From: Pseudeuparius sepicola
Taxonomy: Eukaryota > Arthropoda > Insecta > Coleoptera > Anthribidae
DNA: 64,000 nt
NCBI GenBank assembly: GCA_963920635.1
Contig: OY987298.1
Coordinates: forward strand, 21,113,647-21,177,646
Reading direction: 5' to 3'
Positions 10,641 through 22,620 of the stretch are shown one piece after another. The notes beneath the pieces are model-generated. The model searched no databases and was not told where the DNA came from. It saw only the letters and a program-made list of their open reading frames with translations. The position numbers and the translations under genes were made by a program. Position 1 is the stretch's first letter. Every line of letters begins with the position of its first letter.

Positions 10641-12171
10641 TAGGCGGGAAATCGGGAAAATCTATGCGCGGTGGTTGCGGGTGAAATAAATTTTGGACCA
10701 CGACGACTGGGAAATTTAAATATTCCTTCAGGTAAACGTTTATAAGGTTCCAAGAGATTTAAAATAATTAAGAATACCATTGACAAACATTTCCGTTGCC
10801 TACTGATATACCTAATTGGGTAACCAGTTATGTATATTAATTTTTGACAAAAGAACTTCTCTACTAAGTTCACCATCATCATGATGTTGCAGGTGTTTCT
10901 GCGTTTTACGTTACTTCTATCAAAACTGTGAGTATAGAAGTGAGCTACAAACATCCATAGACAAAGCTATTGTTGAAATTTCTGGGGGGGCGAACCAAAA
11001 ATTTTGAATAAAATATACCTGAATTAAAATACATATAGGTATGGTATAAATGAACTCACTTGGAAAAGTATAAAAACGCTTGGACGGGGTTTGCTTTGTA
11101 AAACAATACCGAGTCATAGAGGGCGCGCGGCCCTTAATAATATTATACAAATTATATTTAAATGCTCTAAAAAATAATAAAATAAACTTTCAAATAGTTC
11201 AAACCAAAGCAAACCAATAATTTTGTTACACACAAAACAACACCACACAAAAATTTTTGACACAACCAAAATCCGTAAAATAAAGCGCAATACTTATTTC
11301 CTTGCACGGCACTGATGGTTATACTGGCCTAACTGGCCCACGTCGACACCTGCTCCATGCGAATCTCCGAAGCGCCGACCAATCAAATCGCTACGCTCGC
11401 CTTCTTATTGGCTGCCTCCTTGACTAGGTCGACGTCGACCGCAAAAAATCCTATGAATTTTATACGGGTGATTTCTGCTGGTAAGTCTGGTATTTCTACA
11501 AGTAGCAGAGCGTGATAAATACTATGAAATAGATCGCACCCCGTATATCATTGTGTTCCGTTAAAACTTTACCTCAACTTAGTGTCGAGTCCTCCTAATA
11601 AAAAAATGTAAGAGTCATTACAATTTGTCTGTTTAAATTTGTTTTCGTTCCATAATGAATGTTAATGCTCCTGGAATGGTTTTCATTCCTATCCACTCTT
11701 AATAGCCCGGAAGCCAGTGACAGATTTGTTCGACCAAAATCATCTCGGCCCATAATTCGTAAAATGCTTCATTCAGCTATGATATGAAGCATCGTGAACA
11801 TCAGCTGGGGTACCAGTAGTGGTGGGTTGGACAATGGCACCCTCCCATACACGTAACTAATATGTATTTTCAATCATTTCCTCCCGGCTGAAAACTTGTC
11901 AGGTAATAGTTGTTAATATAATAATTAAAGGAAAAAAAAGGTCAGCTGGCTGTGAGGTGGTGGACTATACGTCAGCTGCTCAAACGAACATGAAAAAATA
12001 AAAACTGTTTTCAGTGACATTTCAGAAGCAATTTTTGCATTTCTATTTGAGGAATAATAAATTTGGATCGTGCCACGCCACGCCTTCCTTCATGTGAAAA
12101 TTACATTTTTTCAGTAAAATAAAGTATTCATGACACTTCGTGATCTGTCAAACGGTATGGGGCTTATGCCT
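10641..12171. other. Intergenic DNA
   Basis: No gene is seen. About 11300-11450 is GC-rich, with the similar words ACGTCGACACC and ACGTCGACCGC about 85 bp apart, and may be unique host sequence. Confidence 0.4.
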
Positions 12172-12265
12172 CCAAGGCACTCTATGCAAAAACGAGCTTC
12201 TTTCCAAGGCACTCTATGCAAAAACGAGCTTCTTTCCAAGGCACTCTATGCAAAAAAAATTCTCC
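12172..12265. repeat. 32-bp tandem repeat, three copies
   Basis: The unit begins CCAAGGCACTCTATGCAAAA and continues ACGAGCTTCTTT. It is repeated twice almost exactly, with a third copy that diverges after the A run. Confidence 0.9.
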
Positions 12266-12571
12266 TTTCAAAAATGCAAAAATCCAATATGGCGATAAAA
12301 AATGCGTGACCATATTTAGATTTAGATAAAAAAGTGCCTTAATAATGTTTAACTTAGTCCAGCCCCTTCGTTTTCGTTGAAAAATATAAAAACGAAAACG
12401 ACATTTGCAGTTTTTTCGTAATATTTTCAAAACGAGAAGGGCCAACCAAAAAATTTTTTTACCATGTTACTCGTCATCAATTTCCGCAACTTTGCTCCAA
12501 TTTAACCGACTTCGTATCTCTTCAGATAACCAAGATCCCCATGCATAGACTCGAAATACGATCACCCTGTA
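12266..12571. other. Intergenic DNA ending in a solo TIR-like end
   Basis: No gene is seen. The last bases, GATCACCCTGTA, look like one end of a CAGGGTGATC-type mariner-like element whose partner end is not visible. The next MITE is inserted directly beside it. Confidence 0.35.
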
Positions 12572-12573
12572 TA

Positions 12574-13060
12574 CAGGGACCGGCAGAAAGTTGGACACAA
12601 AAATTTAATATTTTTAAATTCTGATTTGGATTAATTTAAATTTCTAGCTACTAATCGAACAAAATTAAAGTTTAGTAGCAAATTCATGTGTTGTCCGATG
12701 ATAATTTGCGCTTGCAGTATTTTGTTTATTTGTAATACACAGGGTGGTCGAAAAAAATACAAAAAAGTTAAATTTCTTTTTTTTTACTAGGTGGCTGTGA
12801 CTTTAAATCTGACATCCACTTTTGGTTCGAAACAACTTTTGTAAGTAACTTTTTACCGTATTTTAAAAAATAAGCTTACTTTACTCTTGAGTTATTTTGA
12901 CATTTTTGAATCTACCTCGTATCCGAAAAGAGATATTTAAATTTTGATATGTGCGTTTTGAGTTTGAAATGATGCACCAACTTTTATCAAGAATAAAATT
13001 TTCTGAGAAATTAATAATAAAAAAGTTTTCCATTTGTGTCCAACTTTCTGCCGGTCACTG
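12574..13060. mobile_element. TA-flanked MITE, CAGGGACCGGCAG family, copy 2
   Basis: The left end CAGGGACCGGCAGAAAGTTG and right end CAACTTTCTGCCGGTCACTG are inverted. TA flanks are at 12572-12573 and 13061-13062. At 487 bp it aligns along its length with copy 1 at 2526-3010. The open frame crossing its right end is not a gene. Confidence 0.9.
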
Positions 13061-13062
13061 TA

Positions 13063-13379
13063 ACTGTATAGTGTTGCTCCAGGTACTGGAGTCAAACACC
13101 GCAACCGATTCAGTTCAGACTTTGTTAAAGAGAGGTCGCTAGCGATAAATCGATTGGTATGAATTTGGTTCCAGAGGCGGGAGCATCTATTTCTAAGAAT
13201 GTGAAAATATTTATATTTTATTCTTTATCCGTGCACGCTCTTAATTTTTATGTTTGGAGGATATTTTGAGAGCGGGCAAAACAAATTCTAGGGCAGGCAC
13301 TGCCGTTTGTTTGGGTTTATTTTCACGAAACTATGGCTGACGCGACTACCGCGACGCGGCGCGACGGTCTACTAAACTA
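13063..13379. other. Intergenic DNA
   Basis: No gene is seen. A short GC-rich patch (GACGCGACTACCGCGACGCG) lies just before the hAT insertion and probably continues after it at 14028-14100. Confidence 0.4.
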
Positions 13380-13387
13380 AATGCATG

Positions 13388-14019
13388 TAGAGATTCACTG
13401 CTTGACTTGATATACAAGCTACTTGACTTGACTTGACTTGAAATCAAGTCAAGTTCAAGTCAAGTAGTAATTTTCCAGTATTTATTTTTCAAGTACTTGA
13501 AAAATCAAGTTTTTCTTGAAGCTACTTGATTACTTGATTTTTTATCAATTTAAAATTTTATTATCAGTTAGGGCAGTTACAAGTAAATAATAATAATAAA
13601 CCTTTGCATTGTACATTTTTTTGCAAAACTAGGAAAGGACTAGGAAAGAACAAAAATAAACTATTTCAAGTCCACTTTTTAATGTTATGATTTTCCATCC
13701 ACGACTTAAGGCACATTAGGCATCTAGTGGATTTGGCGCTTAACCGATTTCGCGTTTTTGTAACTGTCAAAGCAGCCCTGGAAAACTGTCTTTCAATAGG
13801 AGCTGAAGAAGCTGGAGTTGACAAGAATAGAGATTCATATCTTGACTTGATATTCAAGCTACTTGACTTGACTTGACTTGAAATCAAGTCAAGTTCAAGT
13901 CAAGTAGTAAGTTTCCAATATCAAGTCAAGTCAAGTATTTAATTTGTCAAAAGCTTGATTTTCAAGTCAGGTCAAGTAATTTGCTAAAATGTCAAGCTAC
14001 TTGACTTGATGAAACCCTA
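13388..14019 (-). mobile_element. hAT element with 8-bp target duplication AATGCATG
   Basis: AATGCATG flanks both sides (13380-13387 and 14020-14027). The ends are TAGAGATTCA and, inverted, TGAAACCCTA. Both subterminal regions are arrays of CTTGACTTGA and its complement TCAAGTCAAG. One stretch is repeated at 13397-13465 and 13843-13910. A transposase dimerisation fragment lies between, on the minus strand. Length is 632 bp. Confidence 0.9.
13666..13840 (-). pseudogene. hAT transposase dimerisation domain, fragment
   Basis: The minus strand encodes YESLFLSTPASSAPIERQFS, then RAALTVTKTRNRLSAKSTRC, LMCLKSW and a stop at 13666. This is the hAT C-terminal block (P-A-S-S-A-P-x-E-R-x-F-S and L-M-C-L-K-S-W). 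Upstream the frame runs into the CTTGACTTGA array, so the beginning of the open frame is not protein. Catalytic residues are missing. Confidence 0.85.
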
Positions 14020-14027
14020 AATGCATG

Positions 14028-14422
14028 CGTTGAGTGGTCGGCCGTCGACGACAGCTACTCTACTTGTCTCTTTTTAGCTTCAGTGCGGGCGCCTATGCTG
14101 GTGTCTCTTTCTCACTTACAATGCATTTATCCTTGTGGATTGCCATAATAACCCGTGAGGTCAATTTAAAATACGGCCAGACGGTCAGCGGATAGGAATG
14201 AATTAGACATTATAATTAGAATGAAAATGTAATTGCATTTTTTAAAGATTTATTTATTTATTATTAACCATTTAAAATTTGTTGAAATAAATTAGGTGGG
14301 TCATTGACCAAATGACCTTATGGAGAAGCCGCGCCTGTGCTTGATTATTTTAGGTAAAGTAATTTTGAAAAGTGGTTTTAAAAATCAAGGTGTCAATAAT
14401 GGAAATGTATTGTTGATACATA
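14028..14422. other. Intergenic DNA
   Basis: No gene is seen; it appears to be the continuation of the host sequence interrupted by the hAT element. Confidence 0.4.
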
Positions 14423-14562
14423 TACAGGGTGTTTCATTAAGGATGAAGAGGTACCATATCTCAGGAACTCAGGAATTGACAGTCCTGGAGCTTTGGGAAA
14501 AAATCTTTTTAAGTAATGTGGTCACGAAAAATTGCTAGAAATTATTTTTAAGTTCGTGGGTC

Positions 14563-14579
14563 GGCCGCTAGCGGGCGTA
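14563..14579 (+). promoter_or_regulatory. Weak CTCF-like motif in foldback arm
   Basis: GGCCGCTAGCGGGCGTA differs by one core base from the CTCF-type word CCGCTAGAGGGCGC. It is the left-arm partner of the better match at 23633-23649. Motif resemblance only. Confidence 0.25.
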
Positions 14580-14863
14580 TTCTGTACAGTAAATTTGAAA
14601 AATGAGTTTTCTCAACAAAGTGACTAATAAAGGTAGTACGTACCTATATCAAAAATAATGTTATTGCACTCTTTGTCAAATTATGAACAATCTTCGTTAA
14701 TGATTTTTTGCTCTAGATCTTCAAATAAAGGTGAAACGGGCGGATAAACCTTGACTTGAAAAAATGCTGCTAACTCCGGTTTGGCTTAAATTGGTCTTGT
14801 TGAAGAGAGCGTTCCTTCTTCTATCAAATGATTGTCCAGTAAGGTCATTTCAAATTTCGTGGT

Positions 14864-14880
14864 CACCGCTAGAGGGCGCA
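14864..14880 (+). promoter_or_regulatory. CTCF-like motif in foldback arm
   Basis: CACCGCTAGAGGGCGCA closely fits the conserved CTCF core (C-C-x-x-x-A-G-A/G-x-G-G-C-G/A-C), which is shared between insects and vertebrates. It lies in the left arm, so the right arm carries the same word in reverse at 17758-17774. Binding is not shown by sequence alone. Confidence 0.4.
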
Positions 14881-15060
14881 ATTTGAAAAATTTCCTTTTT
14901 GTTACAATTTTCTCAGAAATTTTAAATGCAATGACATATTTATTCTATTATAATCGAAAGTAGATTAAATTTACAACAAAAAATACCCAAGGTTCAAATC
15001 GATATCTTCATTAGTTTCAAAAGAATAATTATTAACTTGTTATTTGAAAGAAGAAGGTAG

Positions 15061-17018
15061 GTATTGATTGATTGATTGGAGTTTTGTAAACTCTAAAAAA
15101 AGTAAGCCCGCCATCCCTCTGCAAATGACATATAATGGTGAAACACTAACCACTAGCGATAAAATTAGTAATGCTTTCGCAGAGTTTTTTAGTGATTCAT
15201 ATGTTTTACCATCTATGACTGCTAGTAATATTGATTTGTCAGTCAACCCTAACCTTCTGATTCCTGTTTTTACCGAGTCGGATATTCTCAGTGCGTCTAA
15301 AAAACTCAAACCCAAAATTACATCAGGGCCTGATCAAATTCCTGCTTTTCTGGTGCGTGACTGTGCCTGTGTTCTTGCTAGTCCTTTGGCCAAACTATTT
15401 AATCTCAGTCTGCAATCAGGAAGATTTCCTAATACCTGGAAACTTTCCAAGGTGACACCGGTATTTAAAAAATCTGATCGCAGCAATGTCATCAATTACA
15501 GACCTATAACTATTATTTGTAACTTTGCAAAGTTATTTGAAATTCTGCTTCACGAACACCTGTATTTCCATGTGAAACGATACATCACGATTCACCAACA
15601 TGGGTTTATGAAGGGACTACTACCAATCTAATTCAGATTACCCAATTTATAGCTGAATCTATGGATAATCAGGAACAAACCGATGTTATTTACACAGATT
15701 TTAGTAAAGCGTTCGACAGATTAGACCATACCATCCTGCTTAGGAAACTATCTGAGTTTGGTTTATCACATTCATTAGTTGAATTCTTTAGGTCCTACCT
15801 TACTGATAGGCAACAGTTTGTCGTCTGCAATGGATCTAGATCTGAGGTCTACACTGCTACATCCGGAGTTCCCCAAGGATCTAATTTAGGGCCACTTCTG
15901 TTTAACATGTTTCTTAATGACATTTCCACGGTCCTAGATACTGATTACTTGATTTACGCGGATGACCTCAAAATCTTTTCTTCCATCTCGAACGTGCGTG
16001 ATTGTACCTCCCTGCAGAGAAATATTTCCAATGTCAGTGCTTGGTGTCATGAAAATCGTCTCCCGCTCAATCCACAGAAGTGCAGTGTTATGTCATACTC
16101 TTTAAAGACCGAGACCCTTGTTTTCAATTATGAACTAGATTCAATTACACTTTCACGTCCTCACATAATCGCCGATTTAGGTGTAATTTTTGATCAAAAA
16201 CTTAGTTTTTCTAATCATATTGAATCGGTAATCACCCGTGCCCTAAAGGCCTATGGGTTTATTATTAGGAACTCACGCGATTTTCGTGACATTTCCACTA
16301 TGAAATTATTATACTTTGCTTTTGTAAGGTCGAAACTAGAATATGCGTCCCTAGTATGGTGCCCTTACCATCAAGTATTTGTCAATAATTTGGAAAAAGT
16401 CCAAAGGAGATTTCTCAAATATCTGTCTTACAGGTTAGATAACAGGTACCCGGAGATAGGTACGCCGAGCGACGAACTGTTGTCTAGACACAATTTAACA
16501 AGCTTGCAGGTGAGAAGGTCTGGTTACTCGGTTGTGTTTCTTCATAAATTAATATCAAATGTCGTGGACAGCCCTCAGTTGCTGGCAAACTTAAATTTTC
16601 TCGTGCCTCGAATCTCAGCTCGCAAGGACCAGACCTTCTACCCAGGTAGGCCGAGGCTGAATGTGCTGAAGTTCTCGCCAATGCACAATATCTGCAACAA
16701 CTATAACGCCATTTGTTCGAGTGTCGACATATTCAAATCACACATAAATTCGGTCACTTCCTCTATTCGAATGCAGGAGTAAGGTGAAGTTAATTGAGGT
16801 CAATTAAGAGTTGAAGTGGTTGAATGTGTGTTTTATTATATGAGCACCTCAACTTTTCGCTAGTTCTTATCTCAAGCAACAGCATAGTGTTAAGTTATTT
16901 CTAGTGTTAAGTTGTTTCTTGTTAATACTTAGTTAGGAGTAATTATTAATGATCCATGTTATGTTTGTTATCTACATGTTATTCCACCCTTTAAATGGCC
17001 TTGGCTGTAGGGTGAAGT

Positions 17019-17044
<26 letters not shown>
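15061..17044 (+). mobile_element. 5'-truncated non-LTR retrotransposon (jockey/CR1-like)
   Basis: It contains a reverse transcriptase frame, a 3' untranslated region of about 250 bp, and ends in a TAAA microsatellite at about 17020-17045. The 5' part with the endonuclease is missing, as is usual for LINE insertions made by incomplete reverse transcription. It interrupts the left arm of the foldback element: 15040-15060 and 17045-17060 are joined in the mirror-image right arm near 17545-17590. The exact clade is uncertain; jockey- or CR1-type is the best guess from the protein motifs and the simple-repeat tail. Confidence 0.88.
15062..16782 (+). pseudogene. Non-LTR reverse transcriptase, 5'-truncated and frameshifted
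   Basis: The first frame, to about 15616, encodes early RT blocks: SGPDQIPAFLVRDC, then NTWKLSKVTPVFKKSD and YRPITIICNFAKLFE. Near 15617 the frame shifts and continues as TNLIQITQFIAES, then VIYTDFSKAFDRLDH (first catalytic Asp), SGVPQGSNLGPLLF (template-grip block) and YADD at 15955-15966 (the catalytic Asp pair). After the polymerase core comes the thumb and C-terminal part with LEYASLVWCPYH, to the stop at 16780. The catalytic motifs look intact, but the frameshift and the missing endonuclease domain make it inactive. The minus-strand frames are shadows. Confidence 0.92.
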
Positions 17045-17051
<7 letters not shown>

Positions 17052-17312
17052 TACCAAAGATTTTCGTGGTCAAGCATGGCATGAAATAAATAAAAATCTG
17101 CTTGAGCTTTTCGTAAATTGCTATTTTTCTCACTTTTTATTCCGTTAAACGTATTTCTAATTTACTTAGTAAGCTATGAAACAAAATCATTTGGTTTCTA
17201 GGGAAGGAAAAAAGTAAACGTCACAAGAATCAAGCTTTAATAAGTATTGTGTCAAATCTTGGATTTCTGTAAATTTTTAGTTAAAATTGTGTGTTGCATT
17301 TTTTATTAAAAA

Positions 17313-17413
17313 ATGCCTTATACGAATGGCGAGGCTTACAATATGCTTACCATATATTTTCAATGTTTTGAACATGCTCCATTTGCGGAACGTCAATACG
17401 CTGTGAAGTACCA
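17313..17413 (+). pseudogene. Mariner-like transposase N-terminus (DUF4817-type helix-turn-helix), fragment
   Basis: MPYTNGEAYNMLTIYFQCFE, then HAPFAERQYAVKYQ, resembles the first helix-turn-helix of insect mariner-type transposases (M-x-x-T-x-x-E-x-x-x-M-L-x-I-Y, then A-x-x-x-Y-A-x-x-Y). It lies in the unpaired loop of the foldback element, after which the frame runs into arm sequence. This links the foldback element to the same broad transposase group whose C-terminal ends are seen at 1561, 5157 and 34910. Confidence 0.6.
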
Positions 17414-17757
17414 AACGATTTTGTTTCATAGCTTACTAGACGATTTCCGAGATAATTTCATATATCGATACGGCAGGTAAGTAGTAATGTACGAAAAGCT
17501 CAAGCAGATTTTTATTTATTTCATGGCATGCCTGACTACGGAAATCTTTGACAACAAATAACTATTACTTTCTTCTTTCAAATAACATGTAAATAATTAT
17601 TCTTTTGGCGATAACTCCTAAACTAATGAAGATATCGATTTGAACTTGACGTATTTTTTGTTGTAAATTTAATCTACTTTTCGATTATAGTAGAATAAAT
17701 ATATCATTGCATTTAAAATTTCGGAGAAAATTGTAATAAAAGGGAAATTCTTCCAAT

Positions 17758-17774
17758 TGCGCCCTCTAGCGGTG
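17758..17774 (-). promoter_or_regulatory. CTCF-like motif in foldback arm (reverse)
   Basis: TGCGCCCTCTAGCGGTG is the exact reverse complement of 14864-14880, as expected from the opposite arm. Confidence 0.4.
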
Positions 17775-17994
17775 ACTACGAAGCTTCCTGGACAATTATT
17801 TGATAGAAGGAAAGCTCTCTTTAACAAGCCCAAATTCGACGAATTCAGTTAAGCCAAACCGGAGTTAGCAGCATTTTTTCAAGTCAAGGTTTATCCGCCG
17901 TTTCACCTCTATTTGAAGAGCTGGAGCAAAAAATCCTTAACGAAAATTGTTTAGAATTTGCCGAAGAGTGCAATAATAGTTATTTATGCAACAA

Positions 17995-18096
17995 ATGCAT
18001 AAAGTAGTATATTTTTTCATGAATGGGAAAGTTGCGCGCACGAACCGCAGGTGAGTGCGCGCAATCCCATGAATGAAAAAAAGACACTTTATGCAT
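17995..18096. repeat. Imperfect 100-bp hairpin
   Basis: ATGCATAAAGT at the left pairs with ACTTTATGCAT at the right. TTCATGAATGGGA pairs with TCCCATGAATGAA, and GCGCGCAC pairs with GTGAGTGCGCGC around the loop. It sits at the left junction of the tyrosine-recombinase insertion, so it is either that element's terminal hairpin or a separate MITE. Confidence 0.75.
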
Positions 18097-18544
18097 ACAT
18101 TATTTTTTATACGGTCGTGCTTAAACATTGAAATATTTGGGATGGGACTTTTTGTGTTACATACCTACTAAAGGGGATATAAATGCACTATGGTTTTCAA
18201 TTATGAGGATTATTATTATTATAATATTTTGATCGCGGTCTGCTTAAATCCAAAGAGGATAGTTACAAAACAAGTTAGTAAATTATACTTTTATGTATTT
18301 GTATAGAAAATTAAACAAATTAATTTCGTAATGTAATATTATTTATTATTATTATTATTATTATATTGTTAAGTTAATTTCTTATTTCATTACATTTATA
18401 TTAAAAGTGCAATTGTTTGCATTAATTATTTCAATTTTTGACCCTGTCAAAGTATTCTCAATTATTCTCATCGGACAATGAAGTTGAGGTTATTGTTTGA
18501 CTAATGTTAGCAATATTATTGCCACTCAAAATTTTTGAAGCACA

Positions 18545-19010
18545 GTCCATTTTTTGTATTTAGTGAGCTGTCGATGTAGCCTTCAGCGACTGCAGTTGAT
18601 TTCCAACCTCCGTGTTTTTTCAATTGTAATACCTAGATCACCTGAGGTTCTTCTAAATGAATCGCCAGTATAAGCATTTGGTTCTGGTAAATTTAAATAA
18701 TTTGCCACCTTCTGGGGAATTTTAGAAAATGTATTTATACCAACTACATGATTAATATATTTTCCATTTCAATAAGCCAAGAAAAAATTCTTACTTTTTG
18801 CGTTTATCGGTCTTAATGAACAGTATTTCTTGTAGATATTTAGCAGATTCAAATTTGTAACTCCCGAATCTTCGATAATAGTGAAAGTTCTTTCTGTGTG
18901 TGTCTTTGTATCAGGTATTTTTATTACTAACACCGATCCTCTGTCTTCTACATTGTCAATGAGCAACTTGTATAGCTCTTCCCTTCGACATGCCCCGGCA
19001 ATGGACAAGT
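18545..19010 (-). pseudogene. Tyrosine recombinase catalytic domain (Crypton-like), broken
   Basis: The minus strand encodes YLSIAGACRREELYKLLIDN, where CRRxEL carries the first catalytic arginine. It continues with VLVIKIPDTKTHTERTF, an internal stop where an R/Y-x-N-G-K word is expected, then NGKYINHVVGINTFSKIP and EPNAYTGDSFRRTSG, the H-x-x-R box with Ser in place of His. After a frame change come HGGWKSTAVAEGYIDSS, holding the late His and the nucleophile Tyr. All boxes of the family can be located, but a stop, a frameshift and the lost His show it is dead. Confidence 0.78.
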
Positions 19011-22000
19011 ATACTTAGGAATGAAAAATAATTTTTTGCCTTGGAATTTGTAAAACATGTCTAGATAATCACGGAACCCCACCAACAGATTTTTTTTCCC
19101 ATTAGTTTGCTCAAAAATTGAAAAAAACGGTGGCAAAAGTAGGGAATGTGACGTCACGATCCCTAATTTCAATAAGTACCTGCTATTTTCTTAGTACTTA
19201 TTTCGCCTTTTTTATATAACCAAGCACTCCCAGGCAAATTATTAGATTCAGTTTGTATGCGCCTGATGAGAAATAATCAAATTTCGTAGCATTTCAATGA
19301 AATATTTGGATTTTACTGATCCCATTCTGAACTTATTAGATGCCCCCTATAAAATATGACAGATGACATATTACTCAACTCTTTAAGGAAAATCGTCGGC
19401 AACGCCGCATTTTGCAGCGTTTGTGCTTTGTGCGTTTATAACCTCATTTTCGCCCGCGGAACGCGGAAACCAAGGTTAATAACCCCAGCGAAAACATAAA
19501 TTCTATTCTCAGTTTTAAAAGAATCTTGCTGTGAATACTTTATTTTTTTCGGTTTATAATGAAGACAAGATTTGTAAAAGCTTGTCCTGATAACTTGCCT
19601 TGCATAGATTTTGATATGGTGTGTCAATTTTATCAATAGAAACTGGGAGCAAAACATGGAGAAATGAAGAGGTATGTTTGTTTATTTGATTTGTATATTG
19701 TTTTAATATTGCTTAATGATGATGATATAGCTTAAATTCTGGTTTTAGGTAGACTAGAGAATAAATATTATGGTAACAATGTTATTGGAGACACGCAGAG
19801 GAAAGAACATAACAATGAATGCATAATGCACGGTTAAGGCAAAAATTACCCTCGAGCACAAAATTAATAAGAAAAATGTTAATGATACTGTGGCTAAAAA
19901 TGAAGAAATTCAACTGAGTAGCTGTGGAAGTAGGTATATTATGTCGTAATTACACAACATAAGCAGATTAGTCCTAAATTATGCACATACCACGATGTAC
20001 GAGGATCATACATCGTGGCACATACATAGATACAGCTTTTTGTGCTTCTAGTTTAGTTGCTAGTACAGTAATGAAATACTTATTGTGTTTATACCTATAG
20101 TTAAGATATGGGGGAGGGGCCTGGGGGTGTCGCACACCACAATGTTGAAATCGATTATCAAAACAAGAAATCATGCGTTTGTAAAAACGATCGTTGATAC
20201 CTACATGTGAAAACCATGATTCAGAACTAATTTAAATAATCTAAAGACAATGCCAGTTCGACAGCAGAGTTTCATTCGATATCAAGTGCTTGACCGTCAA
20301 TGACTACTTTTTGCGGGTATTTTTTTCTTGTATCATCTAATTAAGTAATTAAGTCCGTAGTAGTACACTTTGCGCATCCATTTTGATGCGGAAAGTTGTA
20401 CTTTTCTGGACTGGTGACAGTGGTGACATTAACTTTGTCAACTAATAATAGAACTGCGCTTGTAAAATTTTTTCAGGTACATATTAATGGAAAACGTATT
20501 TTAGATGAATGTAAGCAAGGTATTGCTTTTCTTTGCTGACTTCCTGGAAAAAGCGACGAATCATGAACAACATCAGTAGATTGTTATATTGGAAAAAGTC
20601 AACACAAGTGCAATAAAAAAATATGAAAGTCTACCTTACAGGATTTAGTTGACAAAGACATACCTCAATAATTATTATAGATTGGAGTACTATGAAGGAA
20701 GATTTTTGGCAAAAATCAAAACGTATTACAAGGAGGGACTGTCTGACATGTTAAAAAACGAAAAATGCCCTGCATCTCCCAAACGAATCGAGATTTTGAG
20801 ATTCAACTGCTTTCAACTGCCCTCAAAAATCGAGCACAGTACACCTATCTACTCTTTGTCTATCTCTTCGCAGAATAGAAGAAACCCCCCCAAAAAATAA
20901 AACATCCAGTTTGTTACACTCTGTGCATGCGACATGAAAACTGTATTGAGTTTGGAATATTTTCACTAAATTTAATAGATAACTTATTTGGGGTTTTGCA
21001 ATAGAATGCAAAACAATGTTTTTTTTCTTGCAAATTAAAGAAATCTTAATTTTTGGACGGCTGATGCATTATATTTTTTTTATTTTTAATTTCCATTAAC
21101 CACAATCACAAAATATGCTTATGAAAATTTGGGTTTGGTTTAACCAGCCATATGGTAGTTTTTTTAACTTAACTCTGATGCATATTGTTTTCTTTTCTGT
21201 ACTGTAGCTTACCCAAACAAAAATATTTTGTTATAAGTTTTATTTGTCAATAAAATTTGAAAAAGTAATACAATAAGTAACTATTTTATCATTATGTACT
21301 CTGTCATTAAACGGTATGGTAAATAATATATTTGCATTTTCCTTTAGCAAGATATAAGGTGAATTTAAATTCTCCAAAAATTAATTTGGAATATCTCATC
21401 AGTAATGGAGAGTGTTCCATATATGTTAAAACAAAAAAATCGAAAGATTATTTTCCAGAAAAAATATAATATGTATAGTGAAAAAATTCTAAAAAAATAT
21501 GTCATTTTTTATGAGGATGCTTCGGCAATCACAATATACCTAATTTACTTAAATGGGTCTAAAATAGTTCAAGCTATGACCTACTATAAAAGTTTTTCGA
21601 CTGAAAACTTGGCTTTATTGCGTTTTACATAAGTTATATTTTTCTAATATCACCAAGCACTGGCACCTTCTCCAATATTCTAGCGTTACATTTTTGAACC
21701 CATGCAGTTCTAACTACTAACTTACATTCTGTAAGTAAGGGCTCGTGAAATTAAAGTAATAATTTTTTTATATTCGGACAAGGTAAGTGCTTGACTTTTC
21801 TCAGTTTAGTATATAACCAATCAATGCTGTTGATTAACACTAGGTATTGAGGCTAAAATATCATCAGTTTCTACAAACAACTAGCAATCGGTGGAATATA
21901 CTTGATAACAAGTAAAAAATCGTCTGGCATCTAAAATCATCAGCTAAAATATTACACCTGGTTGGTTCTTTATTGTCTTTAGTATATCAGCAAGTCTAGA

Positions 22001-22620
22001 TATCTAATTTGTGCAACTTCAGTTAGGTACTTACGAATTGTGTCGTTTTATACACCTCTTATAGATAAAATCGACTTGTTTCCAATAAAAAAAAGTTTTA
22101 TAAACCAACCAGCATAACGTCCGAATCATCAATACCGATACCTAGTGTTCTCAGCATTTTCCTCAGCAAAATAGAATGATTCATTTCCGTCATGGATTAT
22201 TAGAATGAATGGTGAAAATAGTTCAAATCATAAATACTAAAAGCTTGTGAAACACGCGGGGCCGCGGGATCCGAAAATCCGATTTGTGACGCCACAAAAT
22301 AGGTTATGTTTATGTTGTCACCAGCTGACAGGCTTGGCATTGAGGTGCGGCGTTGCCAAACATGGTGCCATGGCGGTCAATTTAGGGAAAAATAAAATCC
22401 AACAGGTAGTTACGTATTTTGAACTTTAAAAATTAATTGCGGCAAAACGGGGGCGAAAAAAAAATTAAAAAAAAATACAGCAAGTATGTTTCACCCAATA
22501 CTATCCGATGAGCAAATAAAAAAAAAGTGGTGTATTAGTCCATTCCAAAAATTAAGACAACCTACAGAATAAATAAAAAAATAGTGTCCTAAATTGTCAA
22601 TAATTTTGGTATAACTTTAC
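19011..22620. other. Interval between the two recombinase parts
   Basis: No convincing gene is seen in 3.6 kb. The N-terminal part ends ATGATGAAG followed by GTAAAG, a fair splice donor. The catalytic part starts after TTCATTCCTAAG, a fair acceptor, but the joined frame would be off by one base. A later insertion is an equal possibility. GC-richer words near 20100-20140 and 22250-22380 do not form a recognisable protein. Confidence 0.4.

Noticed and set aside
20251..20334. Short peptide MPVRQQSFIRYQVLDR resembling the start of bacterial WYL-type regulators
   Set aside because: Only 16 residues match loosely and a stop follows; no bacterial context, so chance is more likely than transfer.
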